A stretch of DNA of 64,000 bases from Apodemus sylvaticus (GCF_947179515.1 NC_067488.1:38761842-38825841); one strand, 5' to 3'; counted from the stretch's first letter, positions 34,381-47,271 are shown. Made by a program: numbers and translations. The notes: a model not told the origin generated them from the letters alone.

Positions 34381-37294
34381 AGCTATAGAGTGCATAGCTC
34401 TTATATGACACCTCAAGAAAAATGACCTGCTAATAAGGAAAAATCATAACTAATTAATTTAAGCAGCTGTAGATAACACAGAACCCCTTATAAATGTGGA
34501 CCCAGTGACCCAGAGCAAAGTGTTTATTTTAGTTTAGAAATGAAGATATAGTATCATGTCTATGCTTTTTCTGATATCATTATAACATTTAATTTTATTA
34601 CACCCTAAAGGAAGTTGCTGTTATATGCTGATACCATTTCCCAGAATTTCCATGGCAACTCCAATTTGCTCTTGCTTCTTATGACTTCTCCTTACCACAA
34701 AGTCTTCACCAAACTAGCAGTGTGAACTGGAAGATAGCCTGGGGCATGTTTAGTGCTTAACAAACTTTACTTGATTCCTTTTAAGTGCTAAAATCTAGGA
34801 TTGATTCCTATAAATATAATTATATCCATCCTCCTCTCAAACTTCCATAGTCATTTTTCTCAACTTTTTATTATTTAACAACGTAGAAGTATCTAGTGCA
34901 ACCTTTTTATTTACAAATATAATAAAATTAATTCTGTAGAAGCAAAAGGAAGAGAGTCTTTATAGATTATTCTCTTTGTAAGTCTGGTTATTATATAGTT
35001 TTTCTGTATGTAGAATAATTTTCACCTGAAAACAAAGGCTAGTTCATTTTTATTTTTGAAAGCAATATTAGAGAGAAATAATTCCAAGGGCCCTATCTGA
35101 TAGCAAATTTAGGTATCATTAATTCTGCATGCCGTGCTAGATTTTCATATCTGATGTCATCTATTTATAAAATGAGAGTGGTGCTATTTATTTCATCATT
35201 ACCTTCTTTAAGTATGCGACTGCTATAATCTCAATTTTCAAATTTTCATGTGTTTGAAACTTAATCCTCATGTAATAATACTCAGCAGTATGTTTTTTGG
35301 AAGATGTAAGCCCAAGGGCTCTGTCTACATTAATAGTGAAGTACTTTTAGTACAGTAGTTCATTATAGTTAAAGCAGATTTCTATATGGATGAGTTTTGT
35401 CCTTTGCTTTCCCTGGTACCTGTGTCCTGTTGTCTTTCTCCCCCAACCCCATGGAAAAACCCCATTTGCATGCACTAAATGTTAAGTCTGTGGCTTTTCC
35501 AATATACAAAAATGTAAGAAATGTATCTTTATTTTATATATTATCCATTCTCAAGTATTCTATGATAGCAGCATCAACAAAACTAGAACAACTACACATC
35601 ACCTAGAGAGAGGTAGGTAATGTGAAATTCCCCTGTTGGAACCATAGGATCAATATTTGATGACTCTAGTCCTTCCTATTAAAAGTAACACTCTGTCTTC
35701 TCTGCCTTTGTCTTTCATCACTTCCTTTAACAATCTTGCTAGCTTTCTTCAAGATTATAATATGTCATCTTTCATATATAATTAATATTATAAAACTACA
35801 CAAAGCTATTCATCAAGTCTTATCACAGCAGATGATTGATTAAACAGATGCTGGAATGAAATTCCAGCTCAAGGGAAAGATCCAGCTTTGTAAATCCTAA
35901 CTAAGGAAATTTAATATCCAGGTCAATATACTCTATTTCAAAAATAAAAAGGAAAACTCAAAGTCTCATTTAACATTAACAGTTTTTACAGAGTTGAATT
36001 ATGCAGTGAATAATTAAGTTTAGATTGATTTCCAATTTTTATTTACAAATAAAATAATAAGAAATTGCATTTCATAAAGGAAATGGCTTCAGGGATCCCT
36101 AAATTTGAAAGGATGAAACAACAAAGGCTACAGGAAGTGTGGAAATAAACCTGTGTCCTTAAGAAATCTTATAAGACCCTCTTGTCTGCAAACACAAAAC
36201 CCTCAAGTACTAGTGTTGATCTTTACTTTTCTTTTTTAATTTGTAACCATTATTTAACACCCTACCTATGTTAAGTAACATACAAAACTCCAATTACATT
36301 TACTCTTAATTTCTCTATGATCACCTGCTACTTGACCATACTCAACTGAATACATATATCTTCCTTTACAAACACACACTAGTTTTGGTGCCACCATACT
36401 CTGGCCTAGTATCCTGACCACTATATATGGAGAAATCTAACTGATCACAAGTATATAAAAGAGCATGTGTGTATTCAGCTCTCTCTGCTTTTGAGTTGAG
36501 ATGTGTTGTGAATTGTTTGGGATTTCTGACTTGATTTCTTCAGAACAATGGAATATAAACAGCAATTATAAAATTAACTAAGCATCTTTATCTGGTAAGT
36601 GATTTGCAAGGCACTTCAGGAAATGTAGCACAATAAAAGATATTAAATTAGAGCAAAATGTATATCACTATTAGAATCTCAGTTCATAAAGTGTTTTCCA
36701 TTCTATTTAACTTGCCTAATTTACCCATTAGATAGGTCTTCTAGCATAGGTATGTCTCCTCCATAGCTTCTCCACAGTTTCAATAACAATAACAGATATG
36801 TTTATAAAAAGTACATTTATTTTTTCCTCAATAAACAGTAAAATATTTGTTTTTCAACATATCTTCAAAATTGAGGCATATTAGAAGCACATTGTCCTTT
36901 TTATTCCATTAGCAGTTAAATGTAAGATAGGTCGGTTCACATAAGCAAGAATATTTGAGGTATGGTGCTATCCAAAATATCATCTTTGTTATTATTCACC
37001 TTAGATGCCTTAGATGCTGTTGGAATACATGGATTTATATTTAGCAAAGAAACTTCAAAAAAAGCAAGCTCACATATTTTTTATTCCTATTTTTCAAATT
37101 ATGTGCTCTATAATACACTTAACTTTGTATTCTAATTTATGCAACTTATGATCCAAGAATAGTCTACATGCTAAAAAATAATATTAAACATGTAGTTGCA
37201 ACAATGACTAGAAATAGTTCTTCCCTTCAAATAAGAGCATTAAAGATGTAAAGAAGTTTATGCTACTTTTAGGAGTAGATAAAGTTAAACACTG
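34381..37294. other. Mostly unique AT-rich intergenic DNA
   Basis: No gene recognised. The stretch 35150-35230 ('tatttataaaatgagagtgg') is faintly MIR-like, and 35250-35345 ('gtttgaaacttaatcctcat') faintly resembles an old mammalian LTR; neither is secure. Confidence 0.4.
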
Positions 37295-37632
37295 CAGTAG
37301 TTGGAATGAGATGCTCTCCTATGGACAGCACATTTGAAGAGTTGCTTCCCAATTTGTGGGGCAATTGGGAAGGCTTAGGATATGTGCCCTTGCTAGAGCA
37401 AGTGTGTAAATGGAGGTAGGCTTTGGGTTTCTAAGTCCATTTCAAATTTATTATTTCTGAGTCCTCTTATAGTTTAAGATGTGAGCCTTCAGTTTATTAC
37501 TCCAGGCATCATGCCACGATGGTGATGGGATTGTATTCTTCCACAACTATAAGCACCAATAACCTCTTCCTTCTGTAAGTTTCCCTGGCCATGGTATTTT
37601 ATCACAGGAATAGAGAGCAAAAGAATACAATC
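37295..37632 (-). mobile_element. Mid-age rodent interspersed repeat
   Basis: It ends on the plus strand with 'ctgtaagtttccctggccat' and then ggtattttatcacaggaatag, and starts with 'ttggaatgagatgctctcc'. This matches a common murid repeat, and the reverse complement opens like the element at 15612. It is moderately diverged. Confidence 0.6.
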
Positions 37633-38109
37633 ACAGTAAATGTACAAAGCTGGAATAAAAGATCCTCTATTTGTGTTAACTTGTTGTGACTCAAAGGAGA
37701 GGAAACTTGAGGTTTAGTTTAACCTGAGACATATTTTGGGTTGACTAGCATGCAAGACACTTGACAAAAGTTGTTAACACTAAACTCCTTTTAAAAATCA
37801 CATGTAAACTTAGTACTGTAGAAGATTTATAAAATATTTACATTTATGAAAGAAATTTAGATGAAATTGTTACCATATAATTGGAGGGAACATGTCCCAA
37901 ATAGAAAGTTTATGAAGCTAAGAAATACTGCTAGTATCAGGAACAGGTTATATCTTGTTGAGTCTTTGGCCAGAGGTGTCCAACAGAACCAAGAAAACAA
38001 TACAGGATATTGGCTATGATAATAATTACTGAAGATACTACTTACATACATTGTCAAACATGGAGAAATTTAGATGGTGTTCAACTAGCCATGGACTATT
38101 GTTTTTGAA
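37633..38109. other. Unique intergenic DNA
   Basis: No gene or repeat recognised. Confidence 0.4.
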
Positions 38110-38935
38110 AGCACTGTGCTTGCTACTGGAGAAGAAAAATAATGGTCAATATAATGCACTGTCTGGCAGGTTTTAATTGTACAATAGTTATATTAATGGG
38201 AGTATATTATGGGAGTAACCAACCAACTTTGAAAACTGGACTTAAGACCCACTCCATGAGATGGGAACGCATACTTGACACTATATTAGCTAAAACCTGA
38301 AACTATATGGGCCTTGGGTTGTATAGGAAGATCTACTACAATCAGTCTGATCAATGAAATGGCAATAAAATGACTCTTAAGGGATTATTTGTGTACCCAT
38401 AGTTCAGTGCAACATTTATCCATCAGTAGAAAAGCTTCCATTTGCAGCATAAGGTATTAACACAGAAACCCGCCACAGGGTGATCTACAGAGTACTTAGA
38501 CTCAATGCAGCAGTATAGGGGAATACCAGAACAGGGAAGTGGGAAGGGGTAGATGGGTGAGGGGGGGAAAGGGAAGGGAAAGAGGGCTTATGGGACTTTC
38601 AGGGAGTGGGGAGCCAGGAAAGGGGAAATCATTTGAAATGTAAATAAAGAATATACTGAATTAAAAAAAAAAGAAGTGCTCAGCCATATAGTTCAGGACA
38701 GGCCCCATTCCTAGGAGCCGAGACAAAACAGAGCCCTTGCTTTTGTGTATGTTTTTCATTGTTGTTTGTTTGTTTTGTCTGGATTGATAAGGTCTATCTT
38801 TGTTTCTTTGTTTTACTTTTTCAAAAGAGAAAGAACATGAAGTTAGGAGATAAATATGGGAGGACCTGGGAGGAGACAGAAATGGTAAAAGAATAGGTTC
38901 AACATGTATTGTATAAAAATAATAAATTTAAAGAT
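38110..38935 (+). mobile_element. Old rodent L1 3' UTR interrupted by a young L1
   Basis: The landmarks 'gggagtaaccaaccaacttt', 'acttaagacccactccatga', 'aaatgactcttaagggatta' and, after the insertion, 'aagtgctcagccatatagtt' and 'gagaaagaacatgaagttag' follow the old murid L1 3' UTR. It ends in an A-rich tail near 38935. It is diverged and internally shortened. Confidence 0.65.
38498..38673 (+). mobile_element. Severely 5'-truncated young L1 tail
   Basis: Only about 176 bp of the rat-type 3' UTR is present, from 'agactcaatgcagcagtata' to 'gaaatgtaaataaagaatat' plus a poly(A). The left flank (agtact) and right flank (agtgct) both align to the same host L1 block, which suggests a worn target-site duplication of at least 6 bp. 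Confidence 0.85.
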
Positions 38936-40164
38936 CACAAAAAGCTAATGCTGTTAGCAAAAGGAACAGTTGAGTATTCTGTAGAAGTAAGAGGCATGCC
39001 ACAAATGTCTGTCTTCCCTGTGCATAATCAGGGCAGATCATCACAAAGGAGCATATGCCATTCTCAAACCTTCAGCTACAAGAAATTGAAGAATTTCTAG
39101 AAATGTCTCTTTAGAATAAATAACCCCAACAATTATGACATCATGCAGTCCTGAATTTTCAAATAAACCATTTAACCCCACCCCATTGCCATGTTCTTGT
39201 TATGCCCTTCATCTGTTCTTCTAATGCTTGAGTATAGTTCTTTCATGACACTGAAAGCAACAATTAGAACAAAATTATTCTTGTTCATGCCAAAATATCG
39301 AAGGAAATACCTGCTGTTTGACTGGTCAGTCCTGTATTTATTGCTCCATACTGGGTCAGATGCACCACTGTGAATCTATGAGAAGCTTTGTGAGACTTTC
39401 AGATAAAGGCCTTATCTTCAAAGTGTATGAAAAGTGGCATCTTTCTGGATACCTGAATAAGTTTAGTCACTCCATCCTCCCAGGTCATACCACAGGTCAC
39501 AGCCATGGGTTCCCCACTCCCTGATTAAATTAATTTGACATTGGGTAACAGGATCACTCCCCCTTTGGGACCCAGAGAAAAACACAAAACATGTGGTATG
39601 TTATTATGCTTTTAGAAAGATAAAGAGAGTGCAGACCAAAGCAGAGAATATGCAGAAGAGAAGGACACAAAGAAATCACAAACTATGCTTCAAAGAGAGA
39701 AATTCAAAGCAGGACAAATGTTTAATGTCTTGTTCTAAAATAAAACCAGAGACTGAGACATATATAGCCCTTTTGATGGCATGAGGCCAATCGGATCCAT
39801 TTTCTCAAGTTTGCTAAAATATTTGTGTTGCTAGTTGGCTATTTTTTTTAATTGCTAATGTTAATTTATCCATTAGCAGCTGTTTCTTTATTTTAGGACA
39901 GAAGGCAAAAAGAGCAAAGAAAGCAAATGAAAATGTCCTTTGTAATATTCAAATGTGTTGTCTAATGTTTTAAGGACTCAGAAAACCTCATGTGGCATAG
40001 CTGCATACCAGGTACTCAGTGATCAAGAGGATTGAATCCACAAGGATACAGACTCAGTGCTAGGAAATATTATGGTGATGTGCCAGTTTTTAAAAATGAC
40101 TATTCTGTTTCATTGAAAATAAATTGATGCAAAGGTGATTGTACCATTTTCATTAGTACTGGTG
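38936..40164. other. Unique intergenic DNA
   Basis: No gene or repeat recognised. Confidence 0.45.
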
Positions 40165-40320
40165 CTAGTTAACTTTTATCCATTCTGACAGATAATGGAT
40201 ATTTTTTTTCAGTGTGGCTTCAATTTGTATTCACCTTAAAGTCACTATTTCTGCTCTGTTTTTCAGATAGTTATTGAGCATTAGTATAGTTTTGATATAG
40301 TATCTTTTCTGCCTACTCTT
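40165..40320 (-). mobile_element. Ancient L1 ORF2 end fragment, part 1
   Basis: The plus strand reads 'ttatccattctgacagataa', then 'gtggcttcaatttgtattc' and 'gttattgagcattagtatag'. This is the reverse complement of the end of ORF2 in ancient mammalian L1s. It continues at 40672-41400 beyond a SINE. Confidence 0.6.
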
Positions 40321-40444
40321 AGTTATATCTTCCTGTTTGGGGAGTGTATGTAGTATACATGTAAATGATCATGCTTGTGCAAGGTAGGGCTGTGAATATG
40401 TGTGTAGATTAATGTGGATATTTTTTTCTCAATTACTCTCTACC

Positions 40445-40662
40445 TTTTGTTATGAGACATGAATTCTCTCTGAATGTGAGGCTCACAGATTCAGCTAAAC
40501 TTGCTAGAGAACAAACCGCCAGGATTGTCCTATATCTGCCTTCTCAGTGCTGGAATTATAGGCATGCATCTCTGTGCCAGGTTTCTTATAGGAGTGTTAG
40601 CGATCTGAACTCAGAAACCCAAGCTTCTCTATCAGACACTTTATGAACTGAGCCCTCTTCCT
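40445..40662 (-). mobile_element. B4-type SINE inserted in ancient L1
   Basis: The plus strand shows 'gagacatgaattctctctga', 'gtgctggaattataggcatg', 'agcgatctgaactcagaaac' and 'cactttatgaactgagccct'. This is the reverse complement of a B4-type SINE (B1-derived part on the left, ID-like head on the right). The TG-rich stretch at 40345-40440 may be its tail. It splits an ancient L1, giving a relative age. Confidence 0.75.
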
Positions 40663-40671
40663 GTGATCATT

Positions 40672-41400
40672 ATATCTCATATAATTGAGTCAGAAGAGTT
40701 CTTAAACTCTTCATCAGATTATAATAATTGGATATTCTCTTACAATTTTGAGGTACATTTTCATTCCTGAACCAAGGGATTTTTAGGAGCCAAATTTTTA
40801 CCTTCTGATGAACTCTAAGCTGATCTGCTATGATTTATACTCCATATTCCAGCTAAGAAATACCTGTTTGCCAAAAAGTTGCAAGGATCCTTTTCCCACA
40901 TGATTAACTGTGAAAGTTTTATATAATTATATACTTTATTTTTAGGTTGGTAGTCAAATTCATGACTTGTTTTCTGTAAATTTTTCTTTCTCTACTGGGT
41001 ATTTAATTATGGAAAATATTTACTTAAAATATCATTTCTTCTATTGCTATGAATTAAAACGAGCTTTTTTCAAACATTAGGGGAGAATATTATGTTGTCC
41101 AGTCTCTGTAGTATCTATTTGATCCCCTTACTCTGAAGGGTTATGTTAACTCCAGAACACTGTTACTACCATCATTGTTACTATAGATTTTATTAATCAT
41201 AATTATTGTTTATCAGTATAGTAAATCTTAGGACCAGATAAAGTTCACTCAGTATATACCCCTTTTGAAAAATTTTCTATTTGCCAATTGGTTTTTCGTT
41301 TTATATAAATTTTAAAATCAGCATGTTCCATTTTAGGAAACACCTTCTTGCACATTTTGTTGTTTGTTTGTTTAGCATTACATTGGACCATAGTTAAAAA
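40672..41400 (-). mobile_element. Ancient L1 ORF2 fragment, part 2
   Basis: 'gagttcttaaactcttcatc' followed by agattataataattggatatt continues part 1 exactly where the ancient L1 consensus would (the 'gttctttatatattctggat' block in reverse). Later matches include 'gttggtagtcaaattcatga' and the T-rich block near 41270. It is heavily decayed. Confidence 0.55.
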
Positions 41401-43164
41401 GCTAAAGAGAACTAACAACTTTGTGTCGTGTTTCAGGATGGAGTGTTTTCCATGTAAATTTTTGTTAAGTACTTTCAGTAATGTCTCAGAGTTTCATGTC
41501 TTAGTACATATTTTCTAGATTTAGCATGTTTTAAAAGAATCAATATTCTACTATATGTACAGGAAATTATGTTTCTTTTTTTTAAAAAAAAAATGTTTAA
41601 CCAAATTGTCCAGTGAAGCATTCAGTGACATTACAGCTGCTAGGAAATTTCTCTACAATAGAGACTGAAACATTGCTTATAGGTTTTGTCTAGTATGGGA
41701 AGATCTCAGTTTCCTACAGTAGTTAACTCTTAGGCTTAGAATTCATGGAAAGAATTAGGGCTCTTCACAGTTCCCTCTTTTTTTTTTTTTAAAGGAGACC
41801 ATTATTACTATTGTACAAACTTGTACTTGAAAAAGAGCTCAAAATAGGAAAACAGAAAATGACTGTAAATGCTTCCCAGGAAACTAAATTTTCAATTGGT
41901 AGAAGTCACTAAGATTTATCCTCAGATTAGCACATAATATCATTGGGGTGCTAAATTCATAGCAACACATAATTCATTATTTATTATGAGAATAATACTC
42001 ACAATGAGCACCCATAGGTCATAAGTTCAAGTATTATGGATTATGCAATTTTATGTTAGTTGTACTGAGTTAACTTTATTATTTTGTTTGGAATTTCTAT
42101 CTTTTCCAGTATGATGAATTTGTTTAAATTAGTCAATATAACTGAATTAGGCCTCAAATAGAGGATTCTGACCAAATCTTTAAAACTAATTTGACCCTGA
42201 ATAGGTAAAGAGAATGTTCAATGCAGAAGAAAATGTTATTAATCTCTATATACTAGGGAAATGCATGAATGTATTCTATAAACATAAAGACACATAGTAA
42301 TCTTTGTTCCACAGCATACTCTATATTCTCTCTCTATATGAGGCACCTTTCTTGAATAGCTGAACACTCTAGGTCATCTCCTAACTCTATTTGGTTCCTA
42401 CTGGGACATGGGAATACTTATTACACTATTCAGTTTTTTTCTTTCACAATGCAGTTAAATTCCAGTTGGTTTTACTTTAACCTCTGTTTTAAAGTTCCTA
42501 TTAGTAAAGGCAATGACCTTGAAACTCTGGGCTAATATGTATGCATGATTCATGGCACATTATTGCTTGGAGACATGTCCTATCACCAGGAAAGAACATA
42601 GAAATAAAATAGGATGTCTTTCTGGAAGAAAATGAAACATAAAATATCTAAGCTTTTATAATAGTGGATTGAAAATACTAGAGCAACTTATTCCATGGAG
42701 AGACCAGAGTATGGAATATCAAGAGGAAAGAAAAATAGTTGAGTTTTACCAAAATTCTGTTTTTTTTCTAATATTTAATGATTGGCTCTCAAAATAAGAT
42801 CTTGTTCTCAATGGGCGTGGGAAAGAAACTTTATCTTCTATGATAATTCACTTTATCTAGCAAGAATAAAGGTTGAGCTATTGTTAAGAGAAAGTTTACA
42901 GTATTAAGTTGATCTGAAGCTTATTGATTTGAAATATTCTAGTGGAATAGAGTTTGAAAGGGCAAAATTTCTTAACTGAAAACATGCAGAATAAACACTA
43001 TCTGAGGTTAGATAGCATTCACCAATGACTATAGCAATGCCACTCACTTTGTCCGAAATTTGAACTCTCTAAGGACATTACACATGCTGTATTGAAGGAG
43101 TGCTGTATTCTGATAGTGAAACATGACATGGGTAGTCTTTAACAAAAAGCATTGTTGAGATATG
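41401..43164. other. Unique AT-rich intergenic DNA
   Basis: No gene or repeat recognised apart from short homopolymer runs at 41577-41593 and 41779-41794. Confidence 0.45.
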
Positions 43165-43179
43165 AAATCAAGTCTTCTT

Positions 43180-43831
43180 TTTTATTATTATTTTCTACAT
43201 TCTTTGTTTACATTCCCAGTGTTTCCCAGTGTTCCCCCTCCCCATAAGTCCCATAAGCCCTCTTCCCTCCACCCATTCACCAATCAACCCCCTCCCAGTT
43301 CTCTGTCCTGGTAATCCCCTACAATGCTGCATCAAGCCTTTCCAGGACCAAGGCCCTCCTCTTCCTTCTTGGGAATGATTGGATATGTGAGTTGTGTCTT
43401 GGATATTCAGAGCTTCTGGGCTAATATCCACTTATCAGTGACTGAATTTCATGTGTGTTCTTTTGTGAATGAGTTACATCACTTAGGATAATATTTTCCA
43501 GTTCCTACCATTTGCCTAAGAAATTCACGAATTCATTGTTTTTAATTGCTGAGTAGTATTTCATTGTGTAAATATACCACATTTTCTGTATCCATTCCTC
43601 CATTGAGGGACATCTGGGTTCTTTCCAGCTTCTGGCTATTATAAATAAGGTTGCTATGAACATAGTGGAGCATGTGTCCTTATTGCACGCCTGGGAATCC
43701 TCTGGGTATATGCCTAGGATGTGGAGAAGGAGGAACACTCCTCCACTGCTGGTGGGAATGCAAGTTGGTACAACCACTCTGGAAATCAGTCTGGCGGTTC
43801 CTCAGAAAACTGGGCATGACACTTCTGGAGG
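43180..43831 (-). mobile_element. 5'-inverted (twin-primed) L1 with target-site duplication
   Basis: Positions 43180 to about 43719 are the L1 3' end on the minus strand (tail at the left, then 3' UTR, then ORF2 end). Positions 43716-43831 are the adjacent upstream ORF2 segment, flipped to the plus strand ('gatgtggagaaggaggaaca' to 'gacacttctggagga'). The join has a 4-bp overlap, agga. In L1 order only about 15 bp is missing between the two pieces. The repeat aagtcttctt lies at 43170-43179 and 43837-43846, extending to 13 of 15 matches (43165-43179, 43832-43846). Confidence 0.92.
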
Positions 43832-43846
43832 AAACTAAGTCTTCTT

Positions 43847-44448
43847 AATAATGCTGTTATTTTCATGGTTTTTGATATTCATCTATAATATCACATATTA
43901 TGCTCTATTTTTCTATTTCAAATAATGCTAATATTCCTGGATAGTCTGACTTGACTCATCATCCAATTCAAACATAGAAGGGTTTTCCTTGTGGCATAAA
44001 AGATGTATGTTTCTCTGTGATGTAGAACATGATTGCATACATCTCTTGTAGTTAGAACAGATTTATACTTCATTTCCAGCAATGATATGGAACTCCATGT
44101 TTCAGACTAAATCTAGAATGTATAATGAATATTAGAAGATGATGGGATATAGAGACTGAGTGAATGTGTAGATAGCTATATAACTGATGAGTAGATGAAT
44201 GATAGAGAGATGGTGGCTAGAGAGACAATATGGATGGAATGCCTCTCCTTGTCTATTACATAACAATGCATGCTTATAAATTTTAAGTCTAAGTAGAACT
44301 GTCACAATGAAAACAAATTTCAGAACACCTTCATTTAATACTGAAATGTACCAAAAAAAAAAAAGAAAAAAGAAATTAAATAATCTGAAATGCTTCCTTC
44401 CTTTCTTCCTTCTTTCCTTTCATTTAACTATGGAGTTAAACAGTTATT
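43847..44448. other. Short unique spacer between two inverted L1s
   Basis: This 600-bp stretch has no recognised repeat other than GATA-like words at 44160-44240 and an A-rich/CTT-rich patch at 44350-44425. Confidence 0.5.
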
Positions 44449-44464
44449 GAAATTCTGAAATCTT

Positions 44465-47271
44465 TTTTTTTTACAGAGATCTTTTTGCAGCATTTATTTT
44501 TTCTTTCTTGTTTTAATTGAGTATCTTCTTCATTTACATTGCCAATGGTAAAACCTTTCCCAATTTCCACCCTCCCAAAAGTCCACCTTCCCAAAGATTC
44601 CCTACCTCTCCTTCCACCCCCTGCCTCCATGTATTTACCTCTCTACCCGATACACACCCCACCTCCCCCAAACCCCACCCCACTCTGTTAATTTCCCTTT
44701 GTTGGGTCCTCTATTGAGCCTTTACCTGACCAAAGACCACTCCTCCCACTAATGCCCAACAAGGCATTCCTCTACCACATTTTTGACTGGAACCATGTGT
44801 GTACCCCTTGGTTGATGGTTCAGTCCCAGGGAGTCTTGGGGTATCTGTGTGTCCAAAGTCATTGTTCTTCCCATGGGGCTATAAACCCCTTCAGCTCCAC
44901 CGGACTGCCTTCCAGATCATCTGTTGGGGACCCCAAGCCCAGTTCTATAGTTGGTTTCTAGTTTCTGCCTCTGTATTTGTAAGGCTGTAGCAGGGCAGGG
45001 CACCTCTGGAGACAGCTAAGGCATGCTCCTTTTGGTACATGCTTCTTGTCATAGTGTCGGAGTTTGGTGACTGTTTCTAGGATGAATCCCCAGGTAGGGC
45101 ACTCACTGGGGGGCCTTTATTTCAGACTCTGCTCCACATATTGCCTCCCTTATTGCTCCTGTGAGTATTATGTTCCCTTTCTCAGAGGAACCATAACACC
45201 CTCACTTAAGTCCTCCTTCTTCTTGAGCTTCCTGTACTGGGTGAATTGTAAATTGTTTATTTTGTGATTTTGGACTAGCATCTGCTTATTAGTGAGTGCA
45301 TACCATGTGTGTTCTTTTGTGACTGGGTCACCTCACTCAGGATGACACTTTCTAGTTCCATCCATTTGCCTAAGTATTTCATGAATTCATTGTTTTTAAT
45401 AGCTGACTAGTACTCCATTGTGCATATATACCACAGTTTCTATATCCATTCCTCTGTTGAGGGACATCTGAGTTCTTTCCAGCTTCTGGCTATTATAAAT
45501 AAGGCAGCTATGAACATAGTGGATCATGTGTCCTTATTACATGTAGGAGCATCATCTGGGTATATGCCCAGGAGTGGTATAGCTGGATCTACAGGAATTG
45601 CCAAACTGATTTCCTGAGTGGCTTTGCCAGCTTGCAATCCCACCAACAATGGAGAAGCGGTCCTCTTTCTCCACATCCTCTCCAGCATCTGCTGTCCACT
45701 GAGTTTTTCATCTTAGCCATTCTGACTGGTGTAAGGCATCCCTTCATGATAAAATTCTTGAAGAGATCAGGAATCCAAGACCCATACCTAAACATAGTGA
45801 AAGCAATATACTGCAATCTGGTAGCCAACATCAAACTAAATGTAGAGAAGCTTGAGGCAAACCCACTATAATTGGGGACCAGACAAGACTGTTCACTTTC
45901 TCCCTATCTATTCAAAATAGTACTTGAAGTCCTAGCCAGAGCAATCAGGCAGCAAAAAGAGGTCAAAGGTATATAAACTGGAAAGGAAGAAGTCAAACTA
46001 CCACTATTTTCCGATGATATGATAGTATACTTAAGCGACCCCAAGACTTCCACCAGAGAACTCTTAAAGCTGATAAACAACTTCAGCAAAGTGGCTGGAT
46101 ATAAAATTAACTCAAGCAAATCAGTAGCCTTCCTATACTCAAAGGATAAACAAGATGAGAAAGAATTTAGGGAAATGACACCCTTCACAATAGTCCCAAA
46201 TAATATTTCATACCTAGGTGTGACCCTGACGAAGCAAGTGAAGGGTTTATATGACAAGAACTTTAAGCCTCTGAAGAAAGAAACCAAAGAATGTCTCAGA
46301 AGATGGAAAGATGCCCCATGTTCATGGATTGGCAGGATCAATATAGCAAAAAATGGCCATCTTGCTGAAAGCAATCTACAGATTCAATGCAATCCCCATC
46401 AAAATTCCAAATAAATTCTTCATAGTTCTAGAAAGAGCAATTCTCAAATTCATCTGGAAAAACAAAAAACCAAGGATAGCAAAAACTATTCTCCACAACA
46501 AAAAATATTCCGGGGGAATCACCATCCCTGACCTCAAACTCTACTACAGAGGAATAGTGATAAAAAAACTGTTTGGTATTGGTTTGCAGACAGGCAGGAA
46601 GATCAGTGTAATGCAATTGAAGACCCAGAAAAGAACCCATACACGTACGGTCACTTGATATTTGACAAATGAACTAAAAACATCCAGTGGAAAAAAGACA
46701 GCATTTTTTAACAAATGGTGCTGGATCAACCGGAGGTTTGCATGCAGCAAAATGCAAATTGACCCATTCTTATCTCCTTGTACAAAGCTCAAGTCCAAGT
46801 GGATCAAAGATCTACACATAAAATCAGACACACTTAAGCTTATAGAGGTGAAAGTGGGGACAGAACACATTGGCACAGGGGAAAAGTTTCTGAACAGAAT
46901 ACCAATGGCTTATGCTCTAAGAACAAGAATTGACAAATGGGACCTCATAAAACTGCCAAGCTTCTGTAAGGCAAAGGACATAGTCAATAGGACAAAAGGG
47001 CAACCGACAAATTTGGAAAAGATCTTTACTAACCCTATATCCAATAGAGGGCTAATATCCAATGTATACAAAGAACTCAAGAAGTTACTCTCCAGAGAAT
47101 CAAATAATCCTATTAAAAATAGGGTACACAGCTAAATAGGGAATTCTCAACTGAGGAAAGTCAAATGGCTCTAAAGCACCTAAAGCAATGTTCATCATCT
47201 TTAATTACCAGGGAAATGCAAATCAAAACAACATTGAGATTCCACCTTACACAAGTCAGAATGGCTAAGAT
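44465..47271 (-). mobile_element. Large 5'-inverted (twin-primed) L1 with target-site duplication
   Basis: Positions 44465 to about 45738 are L1 3' UTR and ORF2 C-terminal sequence on the minus strand. Positions 45738-47271 are the upstream ORF2 segment (RT domain onward) flipped to the plus strand. The 13-bp repeat attctgaaatctt lies at 44452-44464 and 47275-47287, extending to 15 of 16 matches, so the whole 2.8 kb entered at once. In L1 order the two segments overlap by about 27 bp: 'ccttacac.agtcagaatgg' plus ctaagat occurs at both 47244-47271 and, reversed, 45711-45738. Small overlaps and deletions at the join are typical of twin priming. Confidence 0.93.
45738..47271 (+). pseudogene. L1 ORF2 remnant (RT domain to pre-C-terminal), inverted segment
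   Basis: Starting at the RT region, it carries the catalytic block at 46007-46018 as Phe-Ser-Asp-Asp, where functional L1 RTs have Phe-Ala-Asp-Asp. It then has long open stretches 46019-46414, 46353-46658 and 46662-47135 in shifting frames. Peptides such as 'FLNRIPMAYALRTRIDKWD' identify the region between RT and the cysteine motif. A stop is present near 45868 and frameshifts near 46352 and 46655. This is a dead copy. Confidence 0.88.

Noticed and set aside
35250..35345. Possible old mammalian LTR fragment
   Set aside because: Only a short phrase (gtttgaaacttaatcctcat) is suggestive, which is too little to call.
45904..46374. 156-codon minus-strand ORF
   Set aside because: It is antisense to the L1 RT segment and does not resemble any independent protein.
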